43,050 nt of DNA from DASRAU01 sp035638075. Its GTDB lineage: Bacteria; Acidobacteriota; Polarisedimenticolia; Gp22-AA2. Positions 1 to 9,839 of the stretch are shown here, piece by piece. Within the stretch, counting starts at the first letter, position 1. Each line of letters begins with the position of its first letter. A program made the translations under genes and the position numbers. The notes below the pieces were generated by a model. That model was not told where the DNA came from. It searched no databases and worked only from the letters and a program-made list of their open reading frames with translations. The DNA lies in the NCBI GenBank assembly GCA_035638075.1, contig DASRAU010000008.1:1-43050 (forward strand), read 5' to 3'.

Positions 1-379
<379 letters not shown>

Positions 380-475
380 ATTCTGAAGCCCCGAAGGGCG
401 TTCGTTGATTAACGCGGAGCCGGATCCTTTCGGATCCGGGACTGAAAACTCAGATCGGTACGCGCACTATTCAGT

Positions 476-487
476 TTTCAAAGAGCA
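476..487 (-). promoter_or_regulatory. boxA-like antitermination element of the rRNA leader
   Basis: On the minus strand the leader reads TGCTCTTTGAAAA, matching the rrn boxA consensus (TGCTCTTTAACA in E. coli) at its core. It lies about 15 nt after the likely transcription start and about 100 nt before the 16S 5' end. boxA recruits NusB-NusE for rRNA antitermination. The 3' half of the element (473-480) is complementary over 8 nt to 443-450, further down the leader, so a stem could form there. Confidence 0.75.
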
Positions 488-503
488 GTGTCGAGAGCCG
501 CGG

Positions 504-533
504 ATACTAGCAAGGCCCCGACGGGAGTGTCAA
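504..533 (-). promoter_or_regulatory. rRNA operon promoter (sigma70 type)
   Basis: The minus strand carries a perfect -35 box TTGACA (528-533), an 18-nt spacer and a -10 box TAGTAT (504-509). Transcription would start near 497 and run through boxA into 16S. Position, orientation and the downstream boxA together make this the likely rrn promoter. Confidence 0.8.
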
Positions 534-560
534 CCCCCTTGTGCGGAAAATCTTTTCCCC

Positions 561-588
561 TTGATCGTGTCCTTAACCTTACTATATG
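561..588 (+). promoter_or_regulatory. possible rightward promoter for the rimP-nusA-infB operon
   Basis: TTGATC (561-566), a 16-nt spacer and TATATG (583-588) form a modest sigma70-like promoter pointing at rimP. It is the best rightward candidate I see between the rrn promoter and rimP, but the -10 match is weak. If real, its transcript would start near 595 and meet the terminator at 611-642 before reaching rimP. Confidence 0.3.
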
Positions 589-610
589 CTCTCGTTGTTG
601 GAGGCACGCG

Positions 611-642
611 AGTGGGCAGCCCGACGCCCACTTTTTTATTTT
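611..642 (+). terminator. intrinsic terminator or attenuator upstream of rimP
   Basis: A 7-bp stem (AGTGGGC, 611-617, with GCCCACT, 626-632) closes an 8-nt loop. It is followed by a T tract (632-637, then A and TTTT) on the plus strand, the form of a Rho-independent terminator. No plus-strand gene lies upstream, so it can only stop a leader transcript that begins in the rrn/rimP intergenic region. A leader attenuator of the nusA operon is the simplest reading. Confidence 0.7.
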
Positions 643-696
643 AAGGGCCCTGGGGACCGCGATTCAACCCCCGGGCGCTCAAAATCCTTGGGAGAC

Positions 697-1200
697 ATGG
701 TGTCCGACGACATCCTGGAACAGCTGGGACCCCGGCTGGAACAGATCGTCAGCTTCGTGGGAATGGAGCTCGTGCACGTCGAGGCCCGGCGTGAGAGCGG
801 CGGGATGGTCCTCCGCCTCTACATCGACCGGGACGGGGGCGTGACGCTCGACGACTGCGCCCGCGTGAGCCGCCAGGTGTCGGCCGAACTCGACGCGGAA
901 GACCCGCTCCCGGGGCGATACACCCTGGAGGTGTCCTCCCCCGGCCTGGACCGGCCGCTGTCGCGCGAACGGGACTTCGAGCGTTTCGCCGGGAGCACGG
1001 TGCGGGTGGTGACGGCGACGCCCCTCGACGGGCAGCGCCATTTCAGGGGACGCCTGAATGGCGTCCTGAATGGTTCGGTGCAACTGGTGCTCGAGGACGG
1101 CCGCGTGGTCTCCATCCCGCGCGACCTGATGACGAGCGCGCGACTGGATGCCGCATGGCCTCAGGCCGGTGGCGCCGCGACGAAGGGACGGCACGCATGA
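697..1200 (+). CDS. rimP: ribosome maturation factor RimP
   Basis: This 167-residue protein fits RimP, which binds the 30S subunit and is needed for its late maturation. The N-terminal domain shows the family pattern (G-M-E-L-V-H-V-E, then L-R-L-Y-I-D-R-D-G-G-V-T-L-D-D-C). The central P-G-R-Y-T-L-E-V-S-S-P-G-L-D-R-P-L motif is the family hallmark, and the C-terminal part is the SH3-like domain. ATG at 697 is chosen because the product then begins at the usual RimP N-terminus; GTG at 700 is equally possible and lies better spaced from a GGGAG at 690-694. It is the first gene of the conserved rimP-nusA-infB cluster, and its stop overlaps the nusA start as ATGA, indicating translational coupling. 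Confidence 0.95.
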   Translation: MVSDDILEQLGPRLEQIVSFVGMELVHVEARRESGGMVLRLYIDRDGGVTLDDCARVSRQVSAELDAEDPLPGRYTLEVSSPGLDRPLSRERDFERFAGSTVRVVTATPLDGQRHFRGRLNGVLNGSVQLVLEDGRVVSIPRDLMTSARLDAAWPQAGGAATKGRHA

Positions 1201-2654
1201 GCCAAGAGATCTTCCAGGCGATCGAGGCGGTCGGCCGGGAAAAGGGGATCGACGTCGAAATCATCATCCAGGCCGTGGAGGACGCGTACGCCGCCGCGGC
1301 GAAGAAGCATTTCCACAGCAACGAGGATCTCGGCGCCCGGCTGGACCGGGACAGCGGCATCGTCGACGTCTTCGCGCGCAAGCGGGTCCTCGACGAGATC
1401 GCGGACCCGGACCTCGAGATCACGCCGGACGAAGCCGCGACGCTCGAGCTGAGCCCCAATGACGACGGCGTGGTGGAGATTCCCAAGCCGCGCGAGGAGC
1501 TGCTGCAGCTCGGCCGGATCGCCGCGCAGGCGGCGAAGCAGATCATCTTCCAGAAGGTCCGCGAGGCGGAGCGCGACAACATTTACCGCGAGTACATCGG
1601 CCGCGTCGGCGAGATGATCAACGGCGTCGTCAAGCGCTTCGAGCGCGGCAACATCGTCATCGACCTCGGCCGCACCGAGGCGGTGCTGGTCAAGAAGGAG
1701 CAGTCGCGCGCCGAGCGCTACAGCCAGGGGGACCGCATCCGCGCGGTGATCGTGGACGTCGATCACAACGCCAAGGGACCCCAGGTGATCATCTCGCGCA
1801 CCGACGAGCGTCTCCTGATGAAGCTCTTCGAGATGGAGGTGCCGGAGATCTACGACGGCACCGTCATCATCGAGCGCGCCGTCCGCGACCCGGGAGACCG
1901 GGCCAAGGTCGCCGTGCGCTCGAAGGATCGCGATGTCGATCCGGTCGGCGCCTGCGTCGGCATGAAGGGATCGCGCGTGCAGTCGATCATCCGCGAGCTG
2001 CGCGGCGAGAAGATCGACATCGTCCAGTACTCCGAGGACGTGCAGACGTTCGTGTCGAACTCCCTCAACCCGGCCAAGGTGAACCGGGTCCACGTGATCG
2101 ACTCGGAGAACAAGGTGCTCGAGGTGGTGGTGGACGACGAGCAGCTGTCGCTCGCCATCGGCAAGAAGGGACAGAACGTCCGCCTGGCCTCGCGGCTGGT
2201 CGGCTGGCGCATCGACATCAAGAGCGAGCAGGAGAAGAAGCGCGAGGTCGAGGCGGAGATGGAGCGCATGGCGCGCGACGCCCGCGAGATGGAGAGCCTC
2301 GAGGGCGTCACCCCGAAGACCCTCGAGAAACTTCAGGAAGCGGGCTATCGCAGCGTCGAGCTCATGCTCGAAGGCGGGGTCGACGGACTGACCCAGATCG
2401 AAGGGATCGGTCCGAAGTCGGCCGAGAAGATCCTGGCCGCCGCCCAGGCGACGCTCAACGAGCGCCTGGAACGCGAAGAACAGGAGCGGCTGCAGCGCGA
2501 GCAGGAGGAAGCGGCCGCCGAGGCGCGGCGCGCCGAAGAGGCGGCCCTGCCGACTCCGGCGGAGGAGGATCCCGGTGACGAGGCGTTCGCCGGGACCGCC
2601 GGCATGGACACCACGCCCGGCGACACGGCCGCGCCCGGCGCGGAGGAGGCGTGA
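1197..2654 (+). CDS. nusA: transcription termination/antitermination factor NusA
   Basis: The 485-residue NusA binds RNA polymerase and nascent RNA and modulates pausing, termination and rRNA antitermination. Domains in order: RNAP-binding N-terminal domain (about 1-135); S1 domain (about 141-205, starting MINGVVKRFERGNIVIDLG); KH1 (about 235-300, with VGMKGSRVQSI); KH2 (about 310-350, with AIGKKGQNVRLASRL); then one helix-hairpin-helix repeat (about 367-415, with IEGIGPKSAEKI) and an acidic, Ala/Glu-rich tail. The start at 1197 overlaps the rimP stop (ATGA); upstream in-frame starts would lie inside rimP. Its stop overlaps the infB start. NusA may regulate its own operon through the leader terminator at 611-642, but that is inference. 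Confidence 0.97.
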   Translation: MSQEIFQAIEAVGREKGIDVEIIIQAVEDAYAAAAKKHFHSNEDLGARLDRDSGIVDVFARKRVLDEIADPDLEITPDEAATLELSPNDDGVVEIPKPREELLQLGRIAAQAAKQIIFQKVREAERDNIYREYIGRVGEMINGVVKRFERGNIVIDLGRTEAVLVKKEQSRAERYSQGDRIRAVIVDVDHNAKGPQVIISRTDERLLMKLFEMEVPEIYDGTVIIERAVRDPGDRAKVAVRSKDRDVDPVGACVGMKGSRVQSIIRELRGEKIDIVQYSEDVQTFVSNSLNPAKVNRVHVIDSENKVLEVVVDDEQLSLAIGKKGQNVRLASRLVGWRIDIKSEQEKKREVEAEMERMARDAREMESLEGVTPKTLEKLQEAGYRSVELMLEGGVDGLTQIEGIGPKSAEKILAAAQATLNERLEREEQERLQREQEEAAAEARRAEEAALPTPAEEDPGDEAFAGTAGMDTTPGDTAAPGAEEA

Positions 2655-5266
2655 TGGGGAAGGTTCGCGTCGGGCAGATCGCCAAGGAGCTCAACATCAA
2701 GGTGACCGAGGCGATCTCCCGTCTGAAAGAGCTGGGGATCGACGCCAAGTCCAACCTCAGCACGATCGAGGAGGTGGTGGCGAACCGCCTGCGCTCGGAG
2801 TTCGGCGCGGCGCGCAGCGCCGCCAAGACGGCGCAGCCGGCCGCACCGAAAGTCCCGAAGATCGTCACCATCAAGCGACCCGGGGCCCCCGTGCCGCCCG
2901 GCGTCACTCTCCCGGTCATTCCGAAGCCGGCGCCCCCGCCCCCTCCCCCTGTCGAACCTCAGGCCAAGGGTCCGGGACATGCCGGCCCGGCACCGTCCAC
3001 GGGCCGCGGTCCCATTCCGGTCCGTCCAGGCATGCCTGTGGCAGGCCGACCGGGCGCACCCGTTGCGACGCGCCCCGGAGCATCGCCCCAGGGAACCACG
3101 CCGGGCGCCAGACCTCCGTATCAGGGACAGCCGCCACGACCGGGCGGGCAGGCCCCGGGCGCTCCCGGGGTCCGACCAGGCCAGGCCCCGGCGCGGCCCG
3201 GCGGCGCGCCCTTCCCCGGCCGGGGTGCAACTCCGGGACTCCGTCCCGCCGGCCCCGGACAACCCCCACGGCCGGGAGTTCCGCCGCCGCGGCCTGCCGG
3301 CGGCGCGGTTCGTCCGGGACCTGTCGGCGGACCTCGCACGGCCGCTGAGGCGGCGCGCAGCATGAGCGCGGCGACCGTCGCCACGCCGCGTCCGCGGCCC
3401 GCCAGTCCTCCCCCGCCGCCTCCGCCCCCCGTCCGCCGCCCGGCCCCCGCTCCGCAGCGCGTCCCTCAAGTCAAGCCGGCCGAGCCCGCGCCGCCTCCGG
3501 TCCCGCTGGTCTTCACCGCGATCAGCATCTCGGAGGGGGTCACGGTCAAGGAGCTGGCGGAGAAGATGGGCCGCAAGGCCAAGGACATCATCACGCGTCT
3601 GCTGGCGCGCGGCGTCATGGCGACCATGAACCAGCCGCTCGACACCAAGATGGCGCAGGAGGTCTGCCGCGAGCTCGGCTTCGACGCCAAGGTCGTCTCC
3701 TTCGAGGAGGAGGTCGCCACCGAGGAGCTGAAGGAGTCGGCCCCGGGCGATCTGCGCGGCCGCGACCCGGTCGTGACCATCATGGGCCACGTCGACCACG
3801 GCAAGACGTCGCTGCTCGACGCCGTCCGCTCTTCCAACATCGTCGCCGGCGAGGCGGGGGGCATCACCCAGCACATCGGCGCCTACCACATCCGGCACAA
3901 GGCGCGCGGCATCACCTTCATCGACACCCCGGGCCACGAGGCGTTCACCATGATGCGCGCCCGCGGTGCGCGGGTGACCGACATCGTCGTCCTCGTCGTG
4001 GCGGCGGACGACGGCGTCATGCCGCAGACCGTCGAGGCCATGGATCACGCGCGCGCCGCCGGCGTGCCGCTGGTGGTGGCCATCAACAAGGTGGACAAGC
4101 CGGGGGCCAACCTGGACCGCGTCAAGAAACAGCTGGCGGATCACAACCTGCTCACCGAGGACTGGGGGGGCAAGATCGTCGCGGTGCCGATCAGCGCCAA
4201 GCAGAAGCAGGGGATCGACGAGCTGCTCGAGATGATCCTGCTGGTCGCCGACCTCGGGGAGCTGAAGGCCGATCCGAAGACGTACGCCGCGGGGACCATT
4301 CTCGAATCGCGGCTCGACAAGAGCCGCGGCGCCGTCGCGACCGCGCTCGTGCAGCGCGGCACGCTGCGCATCGGGGACCCGTTCATCGCCGGGGCGGTCC
4401 ACGGCAAGGTGCGCGCGCTCTACGACGACAAGGGACACCGCGTGAAGGAGGCGGGGCCGTCGATCCCGGTCGAGGTGCTCGGGCTCGAAGGGGTGCCGAA
4501 GGCCGGCGACCCGTTCCAGGTCCTGGAAGAGGAATGGCGCGTGCGGCAGATTGGCGCCTTCCGCCAGCAGAAGCTCCGCCAGGAGGCGATGGCGAAGTCG
4601 TCCCGGCTCACCCTCGATCACCTGTACCAGCAGATCACCGAGGGCAACGTCCGCGAGCTGCCGCTCGTGGTGAAGGCGGACGTGCAGGGGTCGGTCGAGG
4701 CGTTGACCAAGACGCTCAACGACCTCCCCTCCGACAAGGTGAAGACGCGCGTCATCCACGCCGGGTCGGGGGCGATCACCGAGACCGACGTGCTCCTCGC
4801 CTCGGCGAGCAACGCCATCATCGTCGGGTACAACGTCCGCCCCGATCGCAGCGCCCAGGAGCTGGCCGAGAAGGAGAAGGTCGACCTGCGCCTGCACTCG
4901 GTCATCTACGACATCACCAACGAAATCAGGAACGCCATGGTGGGCCTGCTCGAGCCGGAATCGAAGGAGGTCTACCTCGGGCGTGCGGAGGTCCGCCAGC
5001 TCTTCAAGGTGCCGAAGGTCGGCGTCGTGGCGGGCTGCTCGGTCATCGACGGCAAGATCGCCCGCAACGCCGATGTGCGGCTGCTGCGCGACAACGTCGT
5101 GATCTTCACCGGGCGCATCCTGTCGCTCAAGCGGTTCAAGGACGACGCCTCCGAGGTCGCGAAGGGATACGAGTGCGGCATCGGCCTGGCCAACTTCAAC
5201 GATGTCAAGACGGGTGACGTGATCGAGGCCTTCCGCATCGAGAAGGTCGCCGTGAAGTCGCTCTAG
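2654..5266 (+). CDS. infB: translation initiation factor IF-2
   Basis: This 870-residue GTPase delivers initiator tRNA to the 30S subunit and promotes subunit joining. It has an N-terminal IF2_N module (about 1-50), a long Pro/Gly/Arg-rich linker (about 75-285), a second IF2_N module (about 287-340), then the G domain with GHVDHGKT (from about 378), DTPGH (about 424) and NKVD (about 478), followed by domains II-IV. ATG at 2654 shares one base with the nusA stop (TGATG) and sits 4 nt after GGAGGAGG; the GTG at 2651 is too close to that ribosome-binding site. ylxR and ylxQ, which lie between nusA and infB in Bacillus, are absent here. Confidence 0.98.
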   Translation: MGKVRVGQIAKELNIKVTEAISRLKELGIDAKSNLSTIEEVVANRLRSEFGAARSAAKTAQPAAPKVPKIVTIKRPGAPVPPGVTLPVIPKPAPPPPPPVEPQAKGPGHAGPAPSTGRGPIPVRPGMPVAGRPGAPVATRPGASPQGTTPGARPPYQGQPPRPGGQAPGAPGVRPGQAPARPGGAPFPGRGATPGLRPAGPGQPPRPGVPPPRPAGGAVRPGPVGGPRTAAEAARSMSAATVATPRPRPASPPPPPPPPVRRPAPAPQRVPQVKPAEPAPPPVPLVFTAISISEGVTVKELAEKMGRKAKDIITRLLARGVMATMNQPLDTKMAQEVCRELGFDAKVVSFEEEVATEELKESAPGDLRGRDPVVTIMGHVDHGKTSLLDAVRSSNIVAGEAGGITQHIGAYHIRHKARGITFIDTPGHEAFTMMRARGARVTDIVVLVVAADDGVMPQTVEAMDHARAAGVPLVVAINKVDKPGANLDRVKKQLADHNLLTEDWGGKIVAVPISAKQKQGIDELLEMILLVADLGELKADPKTYAAGTILESRLDKSRGAVATALVQRGTLRIGDPFIAGAVHGKVRALYDDKGHRVKEAGPSIPVEVLGLEGVPKAGDPFQVLEEEWRVRQIGAFRQQKLRQEAMAKSSRLTLDHLYQQITEGNVRELPLVVKADVQGSVEALTKTLNDLPSDKVKTRVIHAGSGAITETDVLLASASNAIIVGYNVRPDRSAQELAEKEKVDLRLHSVIYDITNEIRNAMVGLLEPESKEVYLGRAEVRQLFKVPKVGVVAGCSVIDGKIARNADVRLLRDNVVIFTGRILSLKRFKDDASEVAKGYECGIGLANFNDVKTGDVIEAFRIEKVAVKSL

Positions 5267-5269
5267 GCT

Positions 5270-5581
5270 GTGAGCCGGCCCGCCGACGGGGCGTCGGTGC
5301 ACGTCGCCCTCTGCCTCGTCCGGCTGCACCTGCCGTCGGTCGGATCCCTGAAGGAGAAGCGGATGGTGCTGCGCAGCTTGAAGGACTCCCTGCGGCAGCA
5401 CCACAATGTCGCGGTGGCCGAGGTCGAGCACCAGGATCTCTGGCAGCGCTGCACGCTCGGCATCGTCGGCATCGCCTCCGCGCACGCGCCGCTCGAGGCG
5501 GCCTTCGCCGCCATCCAGGAGGAGATCGAGCGGCGCGCGCCGGGCGAGGTCCTGGGCTGCGAGGTGGAGTACCTGTCCTGA
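5270..5581 (+). CDS. ylxP: DUF503 family protein, YlxP-like
   Basis: The 103-residue product has the DUF503/YlxP pattern: a short beta-strand start (V-A-L-C-L-V-R-L-H-L), then P-S-V-G-S-L-K-E-K-R-M-V-L-R-S-L-K-D, and a middle section N-V-A-V-A-E-V-E-H-Q-D-L-W-Q-R. YlxP commonly sits between infB and rbfA, as here; its biochemical role is not settled, though some relatives are linked to ribosome assembly. The start is GTG at 5270, 3 nt after the infB stop. The Lys-Glu-Lys-Arg segment is the most conserved part of the family. Confidence 0.9.
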   Translation: MSRPADGASVHVALCLVRLHLPSVGSLKEKRMVLRSLKDSLRQHHNVAVAEVEHQDLWQRCTLGIVGIASAHAPLEAAFAAIQEEIERRAPGEVLGCEVEYLS

Positions 5582-5631
5582 ACGCCGGGGGCGGCCCGTC
5601 CACGGCCGCCGCTCCGCGGGGAACCATCCCG

Positions 5632-6060
5632 ATGACCACACGCACCGAACGGCTGGCGGATCTCATCCGCGATGAGGTCGCGCGCCTCCTGCTGCGCGAG
5701 GTGAAGGATCCGCGCATCGGGTTCGTCACCCTGACCGGGGCCAGGGTCACACCCGATCTGCGCCAGGCCCGCCTGTTCGTCAGCGTCCTGGGGGACGAGA
5801 AGGCGCGCGACGCGGCCCTGGAAGGGCTGCGGCGCAGCGCCCCGTTCATCCAGCGGGCCCTGTTCCGGAACCTCAGGCTGCGGCATTCGCCGACCCTGAT
5901 CTTCGAGATCGACGACTCCCTCGAGCGCGGCGACCGGATCGAACACATCATCCAGCAGCTCCACGAACAGGAGACGCCGGGATCCGACCCCGAACCCGAC
6001 AAGGGAACCGGCCCCGGCCCGTCCGACGGACCGGCCGGAGAACAGGAGGAGAAGGGGTGA
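5632..6060 (+). CDS. rbfA: 30S ribosome-binding factor RbfA
   Basis: The 142-residue protein matches RbfA, a KH-like factor that binds the 16S 5' region during 30S maturation. The family start (R-T-E-R-L-A-D-L-I-R-D-E-V-A-R-L-L), the V-K-D-P-R-I-G-F-V-T-L-T-G segment and L-R-H-S-P-T-L-I-F-E-I-D-D-S are all present. The last 30 residues form a polar Gly/Pro/Glu tail that goes beyond the core fold. It follows ylxP by 50 nt and overlaps the truB start (GTGA), so rbfA and truB are translationally coupled. Confidence 0.95.
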   Translation: MTTRTERLADLIRDEVARLLLREVKDPRIGFVTLTGARVTPDLRQARLFVSVLGDEKARDAALEGLRRSAPFIQRALFRNLRLRHSPTLIFEIDDSLERGDRIEHIIQQLHEQETPGSDPEPDKGTGPGPSDGPAGEQEEKG

Positions 6061-6974
6061 CCGAGCTCGAAGGGGTGCTGCTCGTCGACAAGCCGGAGGG
6101 ACCGACCTCCCACGATGCGGTGGCCATCGCGCGGCGGGCCCTCGGAGTGCGCCGCATCGGCCACGCCGGCACGCTCGACCCGCTGGCCACGGGCCTCCTG
6201 GTCCTGATGATCGGCCGCGCCACGCGCCTCGCGACGCTGCTCTCGGGCGTGGACAAGTCCTATCGCGGCATCGTGAGGCTGGGTTACGGGACCGACACCT
6301 ACGATCGGGACGGCGTGCCGGACGGCCCGGCGCGGCCGGTCGAAGTCCATCGCGGAACCCTGGAGCGGGAGATCGATCGGTTCCGGGGCACCCACCTGCA
6401 GGTCCCGCCCGTCTTCTCGGCGAAGAAGGTGCATGGAACGCCGATGCACCGTCTGGCCCGGCGGCAGCGTCCGGTTTCCCCCGTCGCCACCCCCGTGACC
6501 TTCCGGCGCCTGGATCTGCTGTCCTTCTCCGGCACCGACGTGGAGATCGAAGCGGACGTCTCGGCCGGCACATACCTGCGCTCCTTCGCGCACGATCTCG
6601 GCGCCGCTCTCGGGTGCGGGGCGCACCTGCACGCCCTGAGACGCATCGCAGCGGGCCCGTTCCGCATCGAGGACGCCATCCCGCTGGCCGAGGTCCAGGC
6701 GGCGGGGCCGTCCCTGCGCGAGCGCGTCCTGCCCCTCGAGAGCGTGCCCCTCGGCATGCCGACGCTGAAGCTGTCGGCGGCGGGGGTCCACGCGGTCCGG
6801 CACGGCCGGCCCTGCGGGGTCGCCGAGGTGCTCAACCCTCCCCCGCCCTACCCCCCCGGGCGCTGCCGCCTCCAGGGGCCGGAAGGGGGACTCGTGGCGA
6901 TCGCTGAAATCGACCTCTCGGTCGGGGCCGGTCCGCGACCCCTGATCCGGCCCCAGATCGTGTTCCAGAGATGA
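6057..6974 (+). CDS. truB: tRNA pseudouridine(55) synthase TruB
   Basis: The 305-residue enzyme isomerises U55 in the T loop of tRNAs. The catalytic motif H-A-G-T-L-D-P-L-A-T-G-L-L carries the nucleophilic Asp at about residue 41. K-P-E-G-P-T-S-H-D near the start and V-P-P-V-F-S-A-K-K-V-H-G (about 118-129) are also family signatures. The last 80 residues resemble the TruB C-terminal/PUA region. The start is GTG at 6057, overlapping the rbfA stop. In many genomes ribF follows truB; here it is missing and rpsO comes next. Confidence 0.96.
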   Translation: MTELEGVLLVDKPEGPTSHDAVAIARRALGVRRIGHAGTLDPLATGLLVLMIGRATRLATLLSGVDKSYRGIVRLGYGTDTYDRDGVPDGPARPVEVHRGTLEREIDRFRGTHLQVPPVFSAKKVHGTPMHRLARRQRPVSPVATPVTFRRLDLLSFSGTDVEIEADVSAGTYLRSFAHDLGAALGCGAHLHALRRIAAGPFRIEDAIPLAEVQAAGPSLRERVLPLESVPLGMPTLKLSAAGVHAVRHGRPCGVAEVLNPPPPYPPGRCRLQGPEGGLVAIAEIDLSVGAGPRPLIRPQIVFQR

Positions 6975-7004
6975 GCCCCGCATGGCCCGGAAGGCGCTTC
7001 GGCC

Positions 7005-7034
7005 TTGATAGCCCGGGGACGCCTGTGCTAGTCT
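7005..7034 (+). promoter_or_regulatory. promoter for rpsO-pnp
   Basis: TTGATA (7005-7010), an 18-nt spacer and TAGTCT (7029-7034) lie in the 114-nt gap between truB and rpsO. A short inverted repeat (AAGGC and GCCTT) just upstream overlaps the -35. The placement suggests rpsO-pnp has its own promoter in addition to read-through from the rimP operon. Confidence 0.5.
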
Positions 7035-7088
7035 GCCGCCCTCTTTCTGTCCCTCGTGTCGAGGGATGAGGCTCCAACCGAAGGAACC

Positions 7089-7358
7089 ATGTCGCTGACC
7101 AAAGATCAAAAGTCCGAGCTCATCGGCAGTTACAGGTCCCATCCCGCGGACACCGGCTCTCCGGAGGTGCAGATCGCCCTCCTCAGCCGGCGCATCGACG
7201 ATCTGACCGAGCACCTGAATCAGCAGCCGAAGGATCACCATTCCCGTCGCGGTCTCCTGATGATGGTCAGCCGCCGCCGTCGTCTGCTCGGCTACCTCGA
7301 GAACGAAGATGGCGAACGCTCCCGGGAGCTCAAGAAGCGCCTCGGGATTCGCCGGTAG
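7089..7358 (+). CDS. rpsO: 30S ribosomal protein S15
   Basis: The 89-residue product has exactly the usual S15 length and sequence: D-T-G-S-P-E-V-Q-I-A-L-L-S-R-R-I, L-T-E-H-L, H-S-R-R-G-L-L-M-M-V-S-R-R-R-R-L-L and a basic C-terminus. S15 binds the central domain of 16S rRNA early in 30S assembly. ATG at 7089 follows AAGGAA and gives the standard N-terminus (MSLTKDQK); earlier in-frame starts would add a non-conserved extension. The rpsO-pnp pairing is conserved across bacteria, and in E. coli S15 represses its own translation through the leader. Confidence 0.98.
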   Translation: MSLTKDQKSELIGSYRSHPADTGSPEVQIALLSRRIDDLTEHLNQQPKDHHSRRGLLMMVSRRRRLLGYLENEDGERSRELKKRLGIRR

Positions 7359-7488
7359 CCCGCCGATCCTCGACAGGACGGGAAGTTTCATGCCGGCGTG
7401 GGAGCCGCCCCCGGTGCGCGTTGCGCGTCCGGGTGGAGCGTCTCGGCGCGCCGGAGTCGTCGTCAATTTCCTTCTCCGGGTCGTTGCG

Positions 7489-7502
7489 TCCCCGCGCGGG
7501 GA
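7489..7502 (+). other. GC-rich stem-loop in the pnp leader
   Basis: A perfect 14-nt palindrome (TCCCCGCGCGGGGA) lies in the 207-nt rpsO-pnp gap, about 65 nt before the pnp start. No T tract follows, so it is not a standard intrinsic terminator. In E. coli a hairpin in the pnp leader is the RNase III site through which PNPase autoregulates; whether this one plays that part is inference. Confidence 0.35.
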
Positions 7503-7565
7503 TGCCCCTGAGGAGAAGCCCATGTGCGCCGGCGCGTGCCGCGCGCACCAGGAGGGAGGCACCAG

Positions 7566-9773
<2,208 letters not shown>

Positions 9774-9807
9774 CGGCGGCCGTCGCGCGGGCGGGAGGCG
9801 CTCACAC

Positions 9808-9826
9808 GCGGCGTCCGGGGCGCCGC
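9808..9826 (+). other. stem-loop before the MshEN gene
   Basis: GCGGCG (9808-9813) and CGCCGC (9821-9826) can form a 6-bp stem with a 7-nt loop, directly ahead of the GGGGAGG ribosome-binding site of the next gene. There is no T tract. It could slow read-through from pnp or mask the ribosome-binding site. Confidence 0.25.
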
Positions 9827-9839
9827 GGGGAGGCTGCGC

